This document shows positions 14,565 through 16,440 of a DNA stretch of 16,440 bases, piece by piece; within the stretch, counting starts at the first letter, position 1; every line of letters begins with the position of its first letter. This stretch comes from F1-60-MAGs027 sp044344715 (lineage in GTDB: Bacteria > Actinomycetota > Acidimicrobiia > Acidimicrobiales > Ilumatobacteraceae). The translations under genes and the position numbers were made by a program. The stretch is from positions 1 through 16,440 of the forward strand of contig JBIJCI010000037.1 in assembly GCA_044344715.1 (NCBI GenBank). Reading direction: 5' to 3'. Under the pieces are notes generated by a model. The model saw only the letters and a list, made by a program, of their open reading frames with translations. It ran no database searches and was not told the DNA's origin.

Positions 14565-15785
14565 CTATTCGCCGAGACCGGCGAGCCGTGCTTGTACGTC
14601 GAAGTATGCGGCGTCGTTCTTTGCCACCTTGACGAAGTAGTTCTTCGCGGTGACGGGGTCGCCCGCCCGGTCATGAAGATCGCCCAACACGTACCACTCC
14701 AACAAGTGATGCGGTTGCACCTGCCGCGGTTCGCCACCGTGGGTCATGATGCGAATGGCCGTTTGCAGGTCACCCCGATCCGCGTACGACATGGCGGCCG
14801 AGACCCGGCCCTCCGCCATCACCGCGGGGTGCGGCGAAGCCTGTTTGAGCTCGTCCCACAGATTCTCGACGATCTCATAGCGCTTCAGTGCCCGATAACA
14901 GTCGATGAGGACAGGCATGTTCGTCATGTCGGTGCGATCGGCTCCTCGCGCAAACTCAAGGTGCTCCGCGGCCGACTTCCAATGCTGCGCCCGATACTCG
15001 AGCCGGCCCGCCAAAACACGAACCTCGTTGATGAGCCAAAGGTCCTCAAGGATCGGGGTGAGCACCTTCAGTGACTCGCGATACCGCTCGGCGTCGTAGG
15101 CAACGAGTGCCCGCGACAACTGACGACCTACAAATTCAAACCGACGATCTCCGACGGCCTTACGAACCTCACGCGCAAGGGATTCGTCCAGCGCCGGTGG
15201 TGTGGGAAACGGATCGGCATCCGCACTTCGCGGGCGACGACTAACAGCTCGGGACACGTTGCCCCGTTTGTCATCTCCAACCCGTCGACTACGAACGGAA
15301 CCCTCGTCGACCACCTGTTCGGATCGATCTGGTCGATCACCGAAGGGCTTGTCCTTCCCGTACTTTCGTGGACCCTTCTTTGCAAAAACGTCGGCGCGGC
15401 GCCGCTGGGCTTCGGTTTGCGGGACATCTTCATGTCGTTCCCGGCGATCATCCCGGCGACGTCCATCCCGACCCTCACCGCGCGGCTTCCACTCACGACG
15501 CGGCGCACCATCATCTCGACGCGGACCCTCACGACGCGGACCACGCCGATCATCCCGACCTTCACCACGCGGCTTCCAGTCCCGTCCTGCGCTACCACCA
15601 CGCCGCGGACCTTTTGCGTCACGCCGAGGACCATTTGCGTCACGAGAACCGCTTCGACCCGACCCACTGCGGGGGGCACCGTCTCGCGGCGCACGATCCG
15701 TACCTTCCAATCGCCGACCACCCCCACCTCTCGGCTTGCGACGTTCATCGCGATCGTCTCGTTCATCGCGATCTTGGTTCGACAT
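14565..15785 (-). CDS. TPR-like protein with long Arg/Gly/Asp-rich N-terminal tail
   Basis: The 406-residue protein has two unlike halves. Residues 1 to about 195 are disordered and extremely rich in Arg, Gly, Asp and Pro, with RGG/RDDRR-like stretches and duplicated units (WKPRGEGRD at 70-78 and 99-107; GPRRDAN and GPRRDAK in tandem at about 47-62). Residues about 215-406 are helical and TPR-like (RALVAYDAERYRESLKVL, then YRAQHWKSAAEHLEFA, and LLEWYVLGDLHDRAGDPVTA). No enzyme motif, signal peptide or membrane segment is seen. RGG-type tails often bind RNA. The gene lies just downstream of the rrn terminator in the same direction. ATG 15785 lacks a Shine-Dalgarno. I cannot name it; an RNA- or ribosome-associated scaffold is a guess. 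Confidence 0.8.
   Translation of the reverse strand: MSNQDRDERDDRDERRKPRGGGGRRLEGTDRAPRDGAPRSGSGRSGSRDANGPRRDAKGPRRGGSAGRDWKPRGEGRDDRRGPRREGPRRDDGAPRREWKPRGEGRDGRRRDDRRERHEDVPQTEAQRRRADVFAKKGPRKYGKDKPFGDRPDRSEQVVDEGSVRSRRVGDDKRGNVSRAVSRRPRSADADPFPTPPALDESLAREVRKAVGDRRFEFVGRQLSRALVAYDAERYRESLKVLTPILEDLWLINEVRVLAGRLEYRAQHWKSAAEHLEFARGADRTDMTNMPVLIDCYRALKRYEIVENLWDELKQASPHPAVMAEGRVSAAMSYADRGDLQTAIRIMTHGGEPRQVQPHHLLEWYVLGDLHDRAGDPVTAKNYFVKVAKNDAAYFDVQARLAGLGE
15465..15578 (-). repeat. Pair of 27-base direct repeats in the Arg-rich tail of the TPR gene
   Basis: The 27-base blocks at 15465-15491 and 15552-15578 agree at 25 of 27 positions and encode the same nine residues (WKPRGEGRD) 29 codons apart. 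Both differences are synonymous, which suggests duplication followed by selection on the protein. Confidence 0.8.
15608..15649 (-). repeat. Two-copy 21-base tandem repeat in the Arg-rich tail
   Basis: A 21-base unit is repeated head to tail (15608 aligns with 15629), giving seven-residue repeats GPRRDAK and GPRRDAN. The copies differ by few bases. It keeps the reading frame, so unit number could change without breaking the gene. Confidence 0.6.
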
Positions 15786-15787
15786 GG

Positions 15788-15800
15788 CTGACCAACGCTA
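15788..15800 (-). promoter_or_regulatory. Possible -10 element for the TPR gene
   Basis: TAGCGT on the minus strand (15800 down to 15795), identical to the HAD-gene element, lies nine bases before ATG 15785. The predicted +1 at 15788 gives a three-base leader. No Shine-Dalgarno precedes the ATG. A -35 is not evident. Confidence 0.35.
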
Positions 15801-15836
15801 CGGCGATTCGCACTCAATCAGCCGAAAACTCACCCC

Positions 15837-15875
15837 AAAAACGCGAGGAGCCCCCGCTTTCGCGGGGGCTCCTCG
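15837..15875 (-). terminator. Intrinsic terminator of the rrn operon
   Basis: A perfect 14-base-pair GC-rich stem (15875-15862 with 15857-15844) has a four-base loop and is followed on the minus strand by CG and five Ts (15841-15837). It begins ten bases after the 5S 3' end. On the plus strand no T-run follows, so it works for minus-strand transcription only. Confidence 0.92.
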
Positions 15876-15884
15876 TATGAGAAA

Positions 15885-16001
<117 letters not shown>

Positions 16002-16013
16002 ACTTTGCGTCCC

Positions 16014-16030
16014 ACCGATCCAAGATCGGT
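16014..16030 (-). other. Hairpin in the 23S-5S spacer, possible processing site
   Basis: ACCGATC and GATCGGT form a perfect seven-base-pair stem around a three-base loop, in the spacer between 23S and 5S rRNA. Next to it lies TGAAG-A-CTTCA (16031-16041), a second dyad. A role in rRNA maturation is plausible from position but not shown. Confidence 0.4.
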
Positions 16031-16057
16031 TGAAGACTTCAGAGTAAGCACGAGCAC

Positions 16058-16440
<383 letters not shown>

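Noticed and set aside
15457..15649. CRISPR-like repeats
   Set aside because: The spaced repeats lie in frame inside a coding region and encode the same peptide; there are no regular spacers or cas genes.

Overview
This is a high-GC, gene-dense, almost entirely housekeeping window. The gene order points to an actinobacterium (Actinomycetota), and a deep-branching class such as Acidimicrobiia is plausible but inferred. The block HAD phosphatase - tlyA - nadK - recN - pyrG - Nudix - xerD, followed by scpA - scpB - rluB, is the order known from actinobacteria such as Mycobacterium tuberculosis (Rv1692 to Rv1711 region). Frequent GTG starts and apparently leaderless promoters fit the same group. 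I see no phage, IS element, CRISPR array, toxin-antitoxin pair or specialised-metabolite cluster, and no gene-free stretch longer than 300 bases.

Layout. At the left, a minus-strand run reads scpA, scpB, rluB, tyrA and aroA, with aroA cut by the window edge. scpA and scpB encode the kleisin and winged-helix partners of SMC, rluB an rRNA pseudouridine synthase, and tyrA and aroA enzymes of tyrosine and chorismate synthesis. The only interruption is trpS (3991-4977, plus strand), which diverges from scpA across 41 bp and converges on a small HD-domain gene. From 4997 to 12775 lies a second long minus-strand run: a HAD-family phosphatase, tlyA (rRNA 2'-O-methyltransferase), nadK, recN, pyrG, a Nudix ADP-ribose pyrophosphatase, xerD and the HD protein. 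Gaps are 3-8 bases or overlaps of 4, except before recN (48 bases) and before pyrG (71 bases).

At 12825-14006 a plus-strand DUF1015 gene diverges from the HAD gene. It converges on an SSB-like OB-fold gene (14054-14470). Next come a TPR protein with a long Arg/Gly/Asp-rich tail (14565-15785), a strong intrinsic terminator, the 5S rRNA, and the 3' part of the 23S rRNA running off the right edge, all on the minus strand.

The genes serve chromosome segregation and repair (ScpAB, XerD, RecN), rRNA modification and translation (RluB, TlyA, TrpS, rRNA), nucleotide and cofactor supply (PyrG, NadK, Nudix), and aromatic amino acids (TyrA, AroA). I do not see a convincing undescribed system. The best leads are divergent, apparently leaderless promoters that overlap each other (scpA/trpS and HAD/DUF1015), the DUF1015 protein with its ADGHHRYA motif, the RGG-like TPR protein next to the rrn operon, and an HD-domain protein translationally coupled to XerD.
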